Below are positions 47,501-55,867 of a DNA stretch of 64,000 nucleotides, in pieces. Under the pieces are notes generated by a model, which did not search any database, was not told the DNA's origin, and saw only the letters and a program-made list of their open reading frames with translations. This DNA is from Roseibium litorale. Its GTDB lineage: Bacteria > Pseudomonadota > Alphaproteobacteria > Rhizobiales > Stappiaceae. Both the position numbers and the translations under genes were made by a program. Where the stretch lies: assembly GCF_014842915.1 (NCBI RefSeq), contig NZ_JACYXI010000002.1:372001-436000 (forward strand). The letters run 5' to 3'. Numbering within the stretch: the stretch's first letter is position 1; every line of letters starts with the position of its first letter.

Positions 47501-47976
47501 AGAAGAGGCTTGCCCACCGCCCCAAGACTGCCGCCGGTCAGACAGATCAGCCCGTCCGATTTTTCAAGGAGGTAGCTGTGGGTGACATGGGGTTTCAGCC
47601 CGGTATCCGTGTCGAGATACGCCCTCGACGTAAGCTCCATCAAATTGCCATAGCTCTGCTCGTCCATGGCAAGAAGCACAAGGTCGCCAAGATCCGGTTC
47701 GCTGCGGCGTTCTTCCGGGGTCCGGTCCTCAAAGGCGACAGACAGCTGGCAGCCAATGATCGGCTGGATGCCCGATCCCCAGGCCTTGCCCGAAAATTCC
47801 TGAGCACCAAAGAGGTTTCCGCTGTCGGTGATCGCAAGGGCGGGCTGATCGTCAGCCTTGGCCAGATCCAGCAGCTTCTTGATCGGCAAGGCCCCTTCAA
47901 GAAGTGAAAGTGCCGAATGCACCCTGAGATGCACGAACCCGGCGCCGGACGGCGGAACAGTGCTTTCGGATGTCAT
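44512..47976 (-). CDS. dnaE: DNA polymerase III alpha subunit
   Basis: A 1154-residue replicative polymerase (EC 2.7.7.7). The PHP domain starts at FVHLRVHSALSLLEGALPIK, the catalytic palm has PDFDIDFCQSRREEV (about residue 417), the fingers GADLLRRAMGKKI and FVDGAVERGI, and the C-terminal OB fold (about 990-1070, AGTVISRQERKTKTGSKMG). It is the DnaE1 type, with length as expected for alphaproteobacteria. It transcribes leftward, in the direction of rpsB but separated by a 373-base gap. The ATG at 47976 directly precedes the PHP domain. Confidence 0.98.
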   Translation of the reverse strand: MTSESTVPPSGAGFVHLRVHSALSLLEGALPIKKLLDLAKADDQPALAITDSGNLFGAQEFSGKAWGSGIQPIIGCQLSVAFEDRTPEERRSEPDLGDLVLLAMDEQSYGNLMELTSRAYLDTDTGLKPHVTHSYLLEKSDGLICLTGGSLGAVGKPLLVGRKDLARGRLATLAGAFSGRCYVEIQRHGMESERKTEDAFLDLAYDLGLPLVATNEAFFPKREDYEAHDALICISEGRVLIEADRRRLTPEHYFKSRAEMVELFADLPEAVASTIEIAQRCSYRPLRRDPILPRFAGADADPEEAVKAETAELFRQAREGLQMRLDVHGLAPGLTEKDYWDRLDYELGIIDRMKFPGYFLIVADFIKWAKAHDIPVGPGRGSGAGSLVAWSLTITDLDPMRFSLLFERFLNPERVSMPDFDIDFCQSRREEVIRYVQEKYGRGQVAQIITFGSLQARAVLRDVGRVLQMPYGQVDRLCKLVPANPANPVTLGQAIADEPRLRQAAEDEEIVDKLLKMAQKLEGLYRHASTHAAGVVIGDRPLEQLVPLYRDPRSDMPVAQFNMKMVEDAGLVKFDFLGLKTLTVIDTAVKLIERRGIKVDVAALPLDDPATYKLLAGGETFGVFQLESQGMRRAIAGMKPDRFEDIVALVALYRPGPMENIPVYNAVKHGEQEPDCLHPLLEPILMETNGIIVYQEQVMQIAQVLSGYSLGEADLLRRAMGKKIAAEMEIQRARFVDGAVERGIDKGQAGTIFDLVAKFANYGFNKSHAAAYALVSYHTAWLKANHPVEFMAASMTLDLGNTDKLGDFRQEARRMGIEIVPPSINRSMVHFDVQDGKIIYAMGAIKGVGEQAVEHIVEVRGGKPFKSLGDFGRRISPKVLNKRTMENLIAAGAFDELEKNRARILEGLDRIMGLAQRTEEDRTLGQNDMFGGSDGEEPLVLPDSNNWTSEEKLQREHAAIGFYLSSHPLDEYGELLEKMRVQPWAKFAEAVKKGASAGRLAGTVISRQERKTKTGSKMGIVRFSDATGQFEGLLFKERLEQFRDVLEPGRSMVLLVGADLRDDEPSIRIEQVDPIEVAAARVQRSLRIFMRDERPIASLARHLKVRGEGEVTVVVMLENGAREVEVRLPGRFRLSPEITGALKTVPGVMDVQMA

Positions 47977-48131
47977 GGCGGGGCTCCCTCAGCGGGTGAA
48001 TAATTTCTCCATCCCACATGACCTGCCGAAGGCGCTTCTGTCGACCTTTCAAACCCAATTCCCACAAAAGGTCACAGGTCTTTACCGGCCCTTCAGGCTC
48101 TCATTCGCGGCAGCCAGAAGAACGGCGCCCC

Positions 48132-48230
48132 TCAGTTGAGCGGCATCAGCACATCGCTCCAGACCATGATGGTGGCGCAGAAGAGAACCAGGGAACCGAA
48201 GGCGGCGAAATCACGAGCCACATGAAACAT
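48132..48230 (-). CDS. 32-residue single-membrane-span micro-protein
   Basis: A very short gene with strong signals: GGAGG four bases before the ATG at 48230, 32 codons and a TGA. The product has one hydrophobic helix (FAAFGSLVLFCATIMVW, about residues 8-24) with a short charged N-terminus (His, Arg, Asp) and ends DVLMPLN. No family name is known to me. A promoter-like pair lies upstream at 48271-48299. It sits between lolD and dnaE. Its function is unknown; a small inner-membrane regulator or assembly factor is possible. Confidence 0.7.
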   Translation of the reverse strand: MFHVARDFAAFGSLVLFCATIMVWSDVLMPLN

Positions 48231-48270
48231 ACTTACCTCCTGCAAAAACCAAGAACCTCATCACCAGGAG

Positions 48271-48299
48271 AGTATGTTTTTATTTTGTTCTCTTTGCAA
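48271..48299 (-). promoter_or_regulatory. Candidate promoter of the micro-protein gene
   Basis: On the minus strand TTGCAA (48299-48294) and CATACT (48276-48271) are separated by 17 bases in a very AT-rich stretch. The predicted transcript would begin about 35 bases before the micro-protein ATG. Confidence 0.4.
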
Positions 48300-48329
48300 T
48301 CCCCTTTTGTTCTTATTTCTTGACTTTGC

Positions 48330-48343
48330 TTACCAAAAGGTAA
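48330..48343. promoter_or_regulatory. Palindrome TTACC-AAAA-GGTAA
   Basis: A 14-bp perfect inverted repeat just upstream of the candidate promoter at 48271-48299, in an AT-rich gap between lolD and the micro-protein gene. A candidate operator for an unknown regulator; only one copy was noticed. Confidence 0.4.
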
Positions 48344-48422
48344 CCACGCCATCCAGGGAATTGATTCCTAGTAGGAAATCCGCATCCGCCTTGCTGATGG
48401 AACAGCCAGTCGGCTGCAGCTT

Positions 48423-49175
48423 TTATAGGTCCACCGGGATCACCTGTCCGCCGGACAGGGTGATGCAGCGGTCCATCCGGCCGGCAAGTTCCATGTTGTG
48501 GGTTGCAAAAAGCGTTGCGACACCTGAGGCCCGGACCAGCGCCTGCAGTGCATCAAAGACGTAGTTCGCCGTCGTCGGGTCGAGATTGCCGGTCGGCTCA
48601 TCAAGAAGCAGAAGCCGCGGCGCATTGGCAACAGCGCGGGCCACAGCCACACGCTGCTGCTCGCCCCCCGACAACTCCGAAGGCCGGTGGCTGGAGCGGT
48701 TGCCCATGCGCATATAATCCAGCAATTGCTGCGCCCGCGCAGCCGCATCCTTACGGCCAAGGCCATTAATCATCTGCGGCACCATCACGTTTTCCAAAGC
48801 TGTGAACTCGGGAAGGAGATGGTGGAACTGATAGACAAAGCCCACATCGGACCGGCGGATGCGCGTGCGGGCATCGTCCCCAAGGTCGGCGCAATCCACA
48901 CCGCCAATCAGGACAGCGCCCTCGTCCGGATGCTCCAACAGGCCCGCAATATGAAGCAGCGTCGACTTCCCCGTTCCGGAGGGCGCCACCAGCGCCACCA
49001 TCTCGCCGGGATAGATGGCAAAATTCACATCACTCAGAATCTTCAGCTCGTTCTCGCCTTCGGCAAAGCTGCGCTTCACGCCACGCAGTTCCATGGCAGG
49101 AACGGTCGGTCTGGAAGAGGCGCCGGAAGGGGCGTCGGCCATGCGGGTCTCCACAGGTGTGTCTATGGGGGTCAT
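48423..49175 (-). CDS. lolD: Lipoprotein-releasing ABC transporter ATP-binding protein LolD
   Basis: A 250-residue ABC ATPase powering release of outer-membrane lipoproteins from the inner membrane. It has Walker [11 protein letters not shown]-loop [21 protein letters not shown] signature [14 protein letters not shown] and Walker [13 protein letters not shown]. The ATG overlaps the lolC stop by four bases (ATGA). About 25 non-conserved N-terminal residues precede the domain. It works with the LolC/E permease encoded upstream. Confidence 0.96.
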   Translation of the reverse strand: MTPIDTPVETRMADAPSGASSRPTVPAMELRGVKRSFAEGENELKILSDVNFAIYPGEMVALVAPSGTGKSTLLHIAGLLEHPDEGAVLIGGVDCADLGDDARTRIRRSDVGFVYQFHHLLPEFTALENVMVPQMINGLGRKDAAARAQQLLDYMRMGNRSSHRPSELSGGEQQRVAVARAVANAPRLLLLDEPTGNLDPTTANYVFDALQALVRASGVATLFATHNMELAGRMDRCITLSGGQVIPVDL

Positions 49176-50467
49176 TCGTATCTGAGGGCTTCGACCGGGT
49201 CGAGGCGGGCGGCGCGCCAGGCCGGATAGACCGTGGCAATGAGAGAGAGAACAAGCGCCATCACCAGCACCATGGTCGTCTCGCCATTGTCGATTTCCGC
49301 CGGCAGCTTCGACAGGAAATAGAGCGTCGGGTCAAACAGCTGGGTTGCCGTCAGCCAGGAGACGAACTGCCGGATGCTCTCGATGTTGAGACACACCACC
49401 ATTCCCAGCAGGAACCCGGCCAAAGTGCCAACCACGCCGATGCTGGCGCCGGTTATCAGGAAGATCCGCATCACCGCACCCCGGGTCGCCCCCATGGTGC
49501 GCAGGATAGCGATGTCCCTGCCCTTGTCCTTCACCAGCATGATGAGACCGGAGATGATGTTGAGAGCCGCTACCAGAACGATCAGGGTCAGGATAATGAA
49601 CATGACGTTCCGCTCCACTTCCAGAGCGGAGAAGAAGGTCACGTTGCGCTGGCGCCAGTCGGTCACAAGCGCAGGCCGGGCAGCGGCGTCCTCGATCGGC
49701 TGGCGCATCAGGCCGACCGCATCCGGGTCGGTGACATAAAGCTCGATACCGGTCGCCTTGCCCTCCATGTTGAAAAAGGCCTGTGCCTCTTCAAAGGGCA
49801 TGAAGACGAAGGTGCCGTCATACTCGCTCATTCCGATCTCGAAGATAGCGACAACCGGATAGGCCTTGCGCCGGGGCATGATGCCCATCGGGGTCACGCT
49901 GCCGCCGGGAGAGATGATGGTGACGTTGTCGCCGAGGCTGACGCCCAGCTGCTGGGCCATGCGGGTGCCGATGGCGATGCCGTTGCTGCTGTCGAAATCA
50001 TCGAAGCTGCCCGCGCGCACATTGTCGGCAACAAGATGCAGCTTGCGCAGGCCGTCTTCCTGAACGCCGCGCACCAGCCCGCCAAGGCTGCTGCCGGGAC
50101 CGGACACCAGTGCCTGCCCTTCCACGAAGGGGATGGCGCTAACGACGCCCGGAACCCCTTCGATTCGCTGGCTGACCGCATCATAGTCCGTCAGCGGGGT
50201 GTCGATCGGCTGCACCAGCATGTGGCCGTTGATGCCGAGGATCTTGCCCAGAAGCTCTGTGCGGAAGCCGTTCATCACCGCCATGACAATGATGAGGGTG
50301 GCGACGCCGAGCATGATGCCGACAAAAGAGAAGCCCGCGATCACGGAAATGAACGTCTCCTTGCGCCGGGACCTCAGGTACCGGCTGGCGATCATCCATT
50401 CGAAGGCAGCAAACGGCGTCGTGCGGCCTGCCGCTTCCCCCATGCTGGAACTCTTGTCCGCGCTCAT
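49172..50467 (-). CDS. lolC: Lipoprotein-releasing system permease LolC/LolE
   Basis: A 431-residue FtsX-like permease. Four membrane helices: one near residue 40 ([22 protein letters not shown], family landmark) and three at about 285-420, around a large periplasmic domain with [16 protein letters not shown]. It ends with [19 protein letters not shown], the conserved coupling end. Alphaproteobacteria have a single LolC/E-type subunit forming homodimers. Located 59 bases after proS and overlapping lolD. Confidence 0.95.
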   Translation of the reverse strand: MSADKSSSMGEAAGRTTPFAAFEWMIASRYLRSRRKETFISVIAGFSFVGIMLGVATLIIVMAVMNGFRTELLGKILGINGHMLVQPIDTPLTDYDAVSQRIEGVPGVVSAIPFVEGQALVSGPGSSLGGLVRGVQEDGLRKLHLVADNVRAGSFDDFDSSNGIAIGTRMAQQLGVSLGDNVTIISPGGSVTPMGIMPRRKAYPVVAIFEIGMSEYDGTFVFMPFEEAQAFFNMEGKATGIELYVTDPDAVGLMRQPIEDAAARPALVTDWRQRNVTFFSALEVERNVMFIILTLIVLVAALNIISGLIMLVKDKGRDIAILRTMGATRGAVMRIFLITGASIGVVGTLAGFLLGMVVCLNIESIRQFVSWLTATQLFDPTLYFLSKLPAEIDNGETTMVLVMALVLSLIATVYPAWRAARLDPVEALRYE

Positions 50468-50526
50468 GCGTCGTCCACCTGCTTGTATCCCCCGCGAATC
50501 CCTCCGCCGAGGATCGGGGACTGCGG

Positions 50527-51858
50527 TTAAACCGTCAATGCCGCTTTCAGTTTGTCGAAGGTGGCTTCTGGGGACAGAAGCTCCTTCTCGCCGGTACGGC
50601 GGTCCTTCACCTCAAGCACACCGTCCTTCAGGCCGCGCGGACCTGCGACCACCTGATACGGCAGACCGATCAGATCCATGGTCGCGAACTTTGACCCGGC
50701 CCGGTTGTCGGTGTCATCGTAAAGCACCTCGATGCCCGCAGCTTCCAGCTTGGCATAAAGCGCCTCACAGGCAGCGTCAGACAGATCGTCGCCCGGCTTC
50801 AAATTGATCAGCCCAACATGGAACGGAGCAATCGACGCCGGCCAGATGATGCCGTTCTCGTCATGGTTCGCCTCGATGATGGCGCCAAGAAGACGGGAAA
50901 CACCAACGCCGTAGGACCCCATATGCACCGGAACTTCCGTGCCTTCGGAGGTCGCTACCTTCGCGCCCATCGGCTCGGAATATTTGGTGCCGAAATAGAA
51001 AGTCTGGCCGACCTCAATGCCACGGGCGGAAATGCGCTTGTCTTCGGGAACACTGCGCTCGAACTCGGCCATGTCGACAACGTCTTCCGTTGCCGCATAA
51101 TGGGAAGTCCAGTCCTTGACGATCGGTGTCAGGTCGCCGCTGAAGTCCAGATCCTCGCCCGGCACGTCCTTGGTCAGGTAATCCGCATGGCAGAACACGG
51201 CGCTTTCGCCGGTCTCCGCCAGAACGATGAACTCATGGCTGAGATCGCCGCCGATAGGGCCGGTTTCAGCCCGCATCGGAATAGCGGTCAGACCCATGCG
51301 CTTGTAGGTGCGCAAGTAAGCAACAAACATGCGGTTATAGGATTCGACCGCCTTTTCCTGATCGATATCGAAGGAATAGGCGTCCTTCATCAGGAACTCG
51401 CGTCCGCGCATGACGCCGAAACGGGGCCGCACTTCATCCCGGAATTTCCACTGGATGTGATAGAGGTTCAGCGGCAGATCCTTATAGGAGCGCACATAGG
51501 ACCGGAAAATATCCGTGATCATCTCCTCGTTGGTCGGTCCATAGAGCATGTCGCGCTCATGACGGTCCTGGATGCGCAGCATTTCCTTGCCATAGGCATC
51601 ATAGCGCCCACTTTCGCGCCACAGATCGGCGGATTGCAGGGTCGGCATCAAAAGCTGGATCGCCCCGGCGCGCGCCTGCTCTTCCTCGACGATTCGCTCG
51701 ATCTTGCGCAGGATGCGGTGCCCTAGAGGAAGCCAGGAGTAGATCCCCGCAGACTGCTGGCGGATCATGCCGGCACGAAGCATCAGGCGGTGCGAAACGA
51801 TTTCCGCTTCCTTGGGCGTTTCCTTCAAAATGGGCAGGAAATAGCGGGACAGGCGCAT
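50527..51858 (-). CDS. proS: Prolyl-tRNA synthetase (short alphaproteobacterial type)
   Basis: A 443-residue class II synthetase charging tRNA-Pro (EC 6.1.1.15). It shows [21 protein letters not shown]-type motif 1 (seen as [16 protein letters not shown]), [20 protein letters not shown] (motif 2), and [16 protein letters not shown] (motif 3), then a C-terminal anticodon domain. The roughly 180-residue editing insertion of the E. coli enzyme is absent, as usual in this group. First gene of a run with lolC-lolD. Confidence 0.97.
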   Translation of the reverse strand: MRLSRYFLPILKETPKEAEIVSHRLMLRAGMIRQQSAGIYSWLPLGHRILRKIERIVEEEQARAGAIQLLMPTLQSADLWRESGRYDAYGKEMLRIQDRHERDMLYGPTNEEMITDIFRSYVRSYKDLPLNLYHIQWKFRDEVRPRFGVMRGREFLMKDAYSFDIDQEKAVESYNRMFVAYLRTYKRMGLTAIPMRAETGPIGGDLSHEFIVLAETGESAVFCHADYLTKDVPGEDLDFSGDLTPIVKDWTSHYAATEDVVDMAEFERSVPEDKRISARGIEVGQTFYFGTKYSEPMGAKVATSEGTEVPVHMGSYGVGVSRLLGAIIEANHDENGIIWPASIAPFHVGLINLKPGDDLSDAACEALYAKLEAAGIEVLYDDTDNRAGSKFATMDLIGLPYQVVAGPRGLKDGVLEVKDRRTGEKELLSPEATFDKLKAALTV

Positions 51859-52107
51859 ATGGGGTCTCTCAGGTCAGAACTTGGGCCGCAAAATGCGGCG
51901 CGTGGCGCAGTGAAACCGCAAGCCCGCGGCAAAAACAAGTCCGAAGCATGCGAAGCTTGCAGAAATCCGCGAAAAAGCCCGTCAGTCTTCAATGATTGAA
52001 ACCCAAACGAAAACAAAGCGAAGCTGCCTCCCTTACCGGCAAGCAAAAAGTTTGTGCTGACACGCACAAATAGATGACAAGCTGATTTCATTCAGCTAGT
52101 GTCCGTC
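51859..52107. other. Upstream region of proS with inverted repeats
   Basis: No gene is seen. It should hold the proS promoter (minus strand). TTTGTGC-N6-GCACAAA (52051-52070) and AGCTGA-N6-TCAGCT (52080-52097) are perfect inverted repeats. On the plus strand ATGACA (52074-52079), 17 bases, TAGTGT (52097-52102) form a plausible promoter for the candidate RNA that follows. Confidence 0.5.
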
Positions 52108-52305
52108 TGCATAAGAACAAGGGCTCTGGTTAGTTCTACTGATTGGCAGCCCGTTACAGGCATCGCGGTCTGAGTCTTGGGAGGAAGATCTCTCTGGCGC
52201 ACCGTAAGGTTCGCAGCCGCCCCATGAGTGTCAAAGCTTGATGAGGGATGAGAGGTAATTAGACGCGGAACTAAATTGGCAGGGCTTCGGCTCTGCTTTT
52301 TTTTT
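52108..52305 (+). ncRNA. Candidate small RNA of about 200 nt with its own terminator
   Basis: There is no coding frame on the plus strand, yet the stretch ends with a strong intrinsic terminator and starts after a promoter-like pair (52074-52102). The interior can fold: GGGCT...AGCCC (about 52121-52152) encloses TTAGT-TCT-ACTGA; GCG-ACC-GTAA-GGT-CGC forms another hairpin around 52197-52214; and TCCGTCT near 52102 can pair with AGACGCGGA near 52261, closing the molecule. Size and closed-rod shape would suit 6S RNA, but I cannot confirm a family. A leader for the protein on the other strand is excluded by orientation. Confidence 0.45.
52279..52305 (+). terminator. Strong intrinsic terminator of the candidate small RNA
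   Basis: GCAGGGC-TTCG-GCTCTGC stem with a UUCG tetraloop followed by nine T. It is oriented rightward, although no rightward protein gene precedes it; the nearest genes on both sides run leftward. Confidence 0.9.
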
Positions 52306-52464
52306 GAATTCTTCAGGTGTTCTACAAAACGGATTTGTCCGGCGCGCGCCTTTCCACGCTGCCCTGCAAGTCTCCCGCGTCACCGCCTAATATTCAGCCA
52401 CGCATCCGGGAACGGCCCGTCAACCTGCAAGCTGTCTACCCATGGATGAGGGTCGGCTGGCAGC

Positions 52465-53019
52465 CTAGCGAAGATGCCTCCGCAGGGCAAAAACCAGCAA
52501 GACCAGAAGCAGAAGACCACCAAAGGCAAAGGGAAAGACGGCGGCCCCAGCCTCCGGACTGAAGGCAACGCTCCAGACGGACTTCAAAGCCGCGCCTGCA
52601 GCGGCAGCGATTAGACCCAGCTTCCACGAGTGTTTCCAGAACGCGGCTGCCAGCGCCGCGCAATAGAGCACGACGGCCACCGCTCCCCAGATGTTCTCCA
52701 GCGACCAGCCCGACGAGAGCAGCTCCCGCTCCATCGCCAGAAAGCGCAAGACATCCGGTCTCGGCTCAGCGGGAACCGGAAACCAGAACATGGACGACAG
52801 AATGGCCAGCACGCTTGCCATTATCCCGGCAAGCGAACGCTTCCATGCGAAGAAACAAAAGGGAATCACGAGCAGCGGACGCGCCACCCAGGACGCCGTG
52901 TTCTGGTGCCTTTCAAAGGCCCATGCGAAGAACGCAGCGTTGGAAAAGAAGACCACCAGAAGACAGAGGATGGCGCCGGTAAAGAACATGGCGCCCGCAA
53001 GATCCATTTTCCGCGTCAT
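52465..53019 (-). CDS. Integral membrane protein of unknown function
   Basis: A 184-residue protein with about five or six hydrophobic helices: roughly 9-33, 44-58, 62-80, 108-126, 131-148 and 158-178. A charged loop (PAEPRPDVLRFLAMERELLS) lies between helices 3 and 4. No family is recognised. It lies between DUF1467/mce and proS, a place where alphaproteobacteria usually have no gene, so it may be an accessory insertion. It is 199 bases downstream of the DUF1467 gene and in the same direction. Base composition is similar to its neighbours. Confidence 0.8.
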   Translation of the reverse strand: MTRKMDLAGAMFFTGAILCLLVVFFSNAAFFAWAFERHQNTASWVARPLLVIPFCFFAWKRSLAGIMASVLAILSSMFWFPVPAEPRPDVLRFLAMERELLSSGWSLENIWGAVAVVLYCAALAAAFWKHSWKLGLIAAAAGAALKSVWSVAFSPEAGAAVFPFAFGGLLLLVLLVFALRRHLR

Positions 53020-53218
53020 GAGGCAGGAAGTCCTTGTGAGCTCGAACGGTCAGCGGCAAGACCAAGGCATCCCCTGCCCCTTGCGACACAAGCATAAGAG
53101 GCATCAAGAGTGTTCACAAGCAATGGAGGCGGATTTTACCGCTCTGACTTTTCCAAACTGAGAGCATCGAGCAGAATGGAAAAATCCCGGTTTACGCAGG
53201 CAGGTTCAGCGAGGGCGG

Positions 53219-53500
53219 TCAGCCGCCGTAGGCCTTTCCGGGCGGACTCGGCAAAGGAATGTCTTCCAGTGTAATCCCGGACTGGCGCAGCCAGAGGAAA
53301 CCCGCAAAGATCAGCGTTGCCGTGATGGTCGTCGCAATGATGACGCGCCGGAAACGCGGGTGCTCCGGTGCGCTTGGCTCTGAGCCCGGAACCACTTCCC
53401 CTGCCTCTTCCTGGGTCCGCCGCATGCCAAAGGGCAGAATGGCGAACAGAATGATCCACCAGATCATGAAATAGGTCGCGAGCGCGAAGGGAATGGACAT
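53219..53500 (-). CDS. DUF1467 family small membrane protein
   Basis: A 93-residue protein with two membrane helices (about 7-25 ATYFMIWWIILFAILPFG, and 53-73 VIIATTITATLIFAGFLWL). The sequence after the first helix (MRRTQEEAGEVVPGSEPSAP) is the DUF1467 signature. The family is conserved in alphaproteobacteria between mce and proS; its function is unknown. ATG 53500 gives the usual 90-residue length; a longer start is not supported. Confidence 0.88.
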   Translation of the reverse strand: MSIPFALATYFMIWWIILFAILPFGMRRTQEEAGEVVPGSEPSAPEHPRFRRVIIATTITATLIFAGFLWLRQSGITLEDIPLPSPPGKAYGG

Positions 53501-53616
53501 CGGTCTGAGCCTCAGGCTGGAAACGGGCGCTTGACCTGCGCCCGCTGTCATCTGGAATAGTCACGGCCGGATTTCGAAGGGAATGCAATTCCCATCACCT
53601 GGAAACGAACCAGGTA

Positions 53617-54021
53617 TCAGGCCTGTTCGAGCTCCGTCAAAGTACCCAGAAAATCCTTGGGATGCAGGAACAGCACCGGCTTACCGTGGGCACCAATCTT
53701 GGGCTCTCCGTCACCCAATACCCGCGCGCCTTGGGCAAGCAGCTTGTCGCGGGCAGCCAGGATATCGTCCACCTCGTAACAGAGGTGGTGGATTCCGCCG
53801 GACGGGTTCTTTTCCAGGAACTTGAGGATCGGAGAATTTTCTCCAAGCGGCTCAAGCAGTTCGATCTTCGTGTTGGGAAGGTTGATGAAGACCGTGCTGA
53901 CGCCATGGTCCGGCTGGGCAACCTTTTCAGAGACGTCCGCTCCAAGTGTGCCGCGATAGACCGCCACAGCTGCTTCCATATCGGAAACCGCAATGGCCAC
54001 GTGGTTCAAACGTCCGATCAT
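53617..54021 (-). CDS. mce: Methylmalonyl-CoA epimerase
   Basis: A 134-residue vicinal-oxygen-chelate protein interconverting (R)- and (S)-methylmalonyl-CoA (EC 5.1.99.1) in propionyl-CoA metabolism. It shows RLNHVAIAVSDMEAAVAVY with metal His, the middle NTKIELLEPLGENSPI with metal Glu, and GGIHHLCYEVDD with the second His. ATG 54021 has GGGAGG upstream; a longer frame overlaps rnj. It is 58 bases downstream of the ribonuclease gene. Confidence 0.95.
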   Translation of the reverse strand: MIGRLNHVAIAVSDMEAAVAVYRGTLGADVSEKVAQPDHGVSTVFINLPNTKIELLEPLGENSPILKFLEKNPSGGIHHLCYEVDDILAARDKLLAQGARVLGDGEPKIGAHGKPVLFLHPKDFLGTLTELEQA

Positions 54022-54079
54022 TGCCTCAACCTCCCAATCTCTTGCGGCCATGATCTCACCGGATCTAGCCACCTGCTTC

Positions 54080-55747
54080 TCATATGCGCGTGACAAGCAC
54101 CTGGCAAAGCGTCTTTTTGCCCCAGACCTCGACCACCGCGGCACGGGCAGCCCTGCGGGCCGCTTCGCCGATCAGATCCTTGTCCTTGCGGCGGGCCTTG
54201 GGAATGCTGGTCACCGCGCCGATCACGGCCTTGGAGATCACATTCTCCATCGGCTCGCCCTCGTCATCCGTGTCCGGCAGGCCCATCAGCGCCATTTCCG
54301 GATCGTCCAGCAGTTCGCCTGCCTTGTTGATCACCAGCGACACCACCAGCGCCCCGGCATAGGACAGCTTGCGCCGTTCCTTGACGCCGGTGACCTCCGG
54401 ATCATCCAGGATCAGACCATCCTTGACGAGGATACCGGACGGCGCTTCGTCGATGATGCCGGCGCTCCCGGCGTTCAGCCGCATGATGTCGCCATTCTTG
54501 CCCCGGATCACTTCCCGCACGCCCAAGGAGCGGGCAAAGCGGGCGTGTGCGGCAAGATGCAACGGTTCGCCATGAACAGGAACCGCAACTTTGGGCGAAA
54601 GCAGCTTGTAGAGCTGCTCAAGCTCGCCCCGGCGCGGGTGGCCGGACACATGCACCAGCGCATCCCGGTCGGTGACGATGGTCACGTCGGACTTGGACAG
54701 GTTGTTCTGAACCGCGCCGACGGCCTTTTCATTGCCCGGAATGGTGCGGGACGAGAATATGACCGTATCGCCCTGAGAAAGTGCAATGTTCCGGTGATCG
54801 CCGGAGGCAATGCGCGCCATGGCCGCCCGCTCCTCGCCTTGGGATCCGGTGCACAAAAGCACGGTCTTGTCGCGCGGCAGATAGCCATAGGCTTCTTCAT
54901 CATGGAACGGCTTCAACCCGTCCAGATATCCAAGCTCACCGGCAATATCGATCACCCGGCGCATGGAGCGGCCGACAACCACCACGTCCCTGTCATTGGC
55001 TTCCGCAGCTTCGGCAATCGCCCGGATACGGGCAACGTTGGAGGCGAAGGTAGTGATCGCCACCCGGTGCGGCGCGTTCTTGATGACTTTTTTGAGCTCG
55101 ACTGCAACATCGCCTTCGCTCGGGCTGACGCCGTCGCGAATGGCATTGGTGCTGTCGCAGATCAGAGCCATCACCCCTTCCCGGCCAAGCTCCGCCAGCC
55201 GGTCCAGGTCGATCGGCTTGCCGACACCCGGCGTCATGTCGATCTTCCAGTCGCCCGTGTGCACCACGAGCCCGGCCTCAGTGCGGATCGCCAGAGCGCA
55301 GGGCTCCGGGATCGAATGGGTCATGGTGACGAACTCGACATTGAATGGGCCAATGTCGATCCGGTCGCCCTGCTTGACCACGGTCACCGGCACCTTCTCG
55401 GCGCCAGGCTCGCTGTCGGCCTTGGTTTCAAGAAGACCGGCAGTAAAGGCGGTCGCATAGACCGGCACCTTCAGATAGGGCCACAGGTGAATGATACCGC
55501 CGTAATGATCCTCATGAGCATGGGTGATGACCATGCCAGCGATCCGGTCGGCTTCCTCTTCAAGGAATTTGATGTCCGGGAACACAAGATCGATGCCCGG
55601 AAGCTCCGGACCGGCAAAAGACACGCCGCAATCCACCATCAACCAGGAGCGGTCATGCTCCGGGCCAATGCCGTAAAGGGCCATGTTCATTCCAATTTCA
55701 CCAACGCCGCCGAGCGGCAGAAATACTAAGTCCTTGGCAGATGCCAT
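54080..55747 (-). CDS. rnj: Ribonuclease J
   Basis: A 555-residue beta-CASP metallo-ribonuclease with 5'-exo and endonuclease activity in mRNA decay and rRNA maturation. The zinc motif HAHEDH is at His76, His78, Asp80, His81. The beta-CASP part shows LLCTGSQGEERAAMARIA and VHVSGHPRRGELEQLYKLL, and the C-terminal domain lies after about residue 440. ATG 55747 (GGAG upstream) opens the conserved ASAKDLVFLPLGGVGEIGMN. In alphaproteobacteria rnj usually follows nuoN and birA, as here. Confidence 0.96.
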   Translation of the reverse strand: MASAKDLVFLPLGGVGEIGMNMALYGIGPEHDRSWLMVDCGVSFAGPELPGIDLVFPDIKFLEEEADRIAGMVITHAHEDHYGGIIHLWPYLKVPVYATAFTAGLLETKADSEPGAEKVPVTVVKQGDRIDIGPFNVEFVTMTHSIPEPCALAIRTEAGLVVHTGDWKIDMTPGVGKPIDLDRLAELGREGVMALICDSTNAIRDGVSPSEGDVAVELKKVIKNAPHRVAITTFASNVARIRAIAEAAEANDRDVVVVGRSMRRVIDIAGELGYLDGLKPFHDEEAYGYLPRDKTVLLCTGSQGEERAAMARIASGDHRNIALSQGDTVIFSSRTIPGNEKAVGAVQNNLSKSDVTIVTDRDALVHVSGHPRRGELEQLYKLLSPKVAVPVHGEPLHLAAHARFARSLGVREVIRGKNGDIMRLNAGSAGIIDEAPSGILVKDGLILDDPEVTGVKERRKLSYAGALVVSLVINKAGELLDDPEMALMGLPDTDDEGEPMENVISKAVIGAVTSIPKARRKDKDLIGEAARRAARAAVVEVWGKKTLCQVLVTRI

Positions 55748-55867
55748 ATAGCGAAGCTCCAATGCCTCCTGATCAGCGGGCCGGGCGCCAGAAGCGGCGA
55801 ATGCCCACACGCTGATCGATGTTTAGTGTAAGACCATCTCGATGCGTCTTATCCAACGCGAAATGCT

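Noticed and set aside
44470-47907. An 1145-codon open frame opposite dnaE
   Set aside because: Antisense to an unmistakable dnaE; the product is His/Arg/Gln-rich with no fold. It results from GC-rich codon bias.
53993-55729. A 578-codon plus-strand frame opposite rnj
   Set aside because: Antisense to ribonuclease J with an intact metal motif; a codon-bias artefact.
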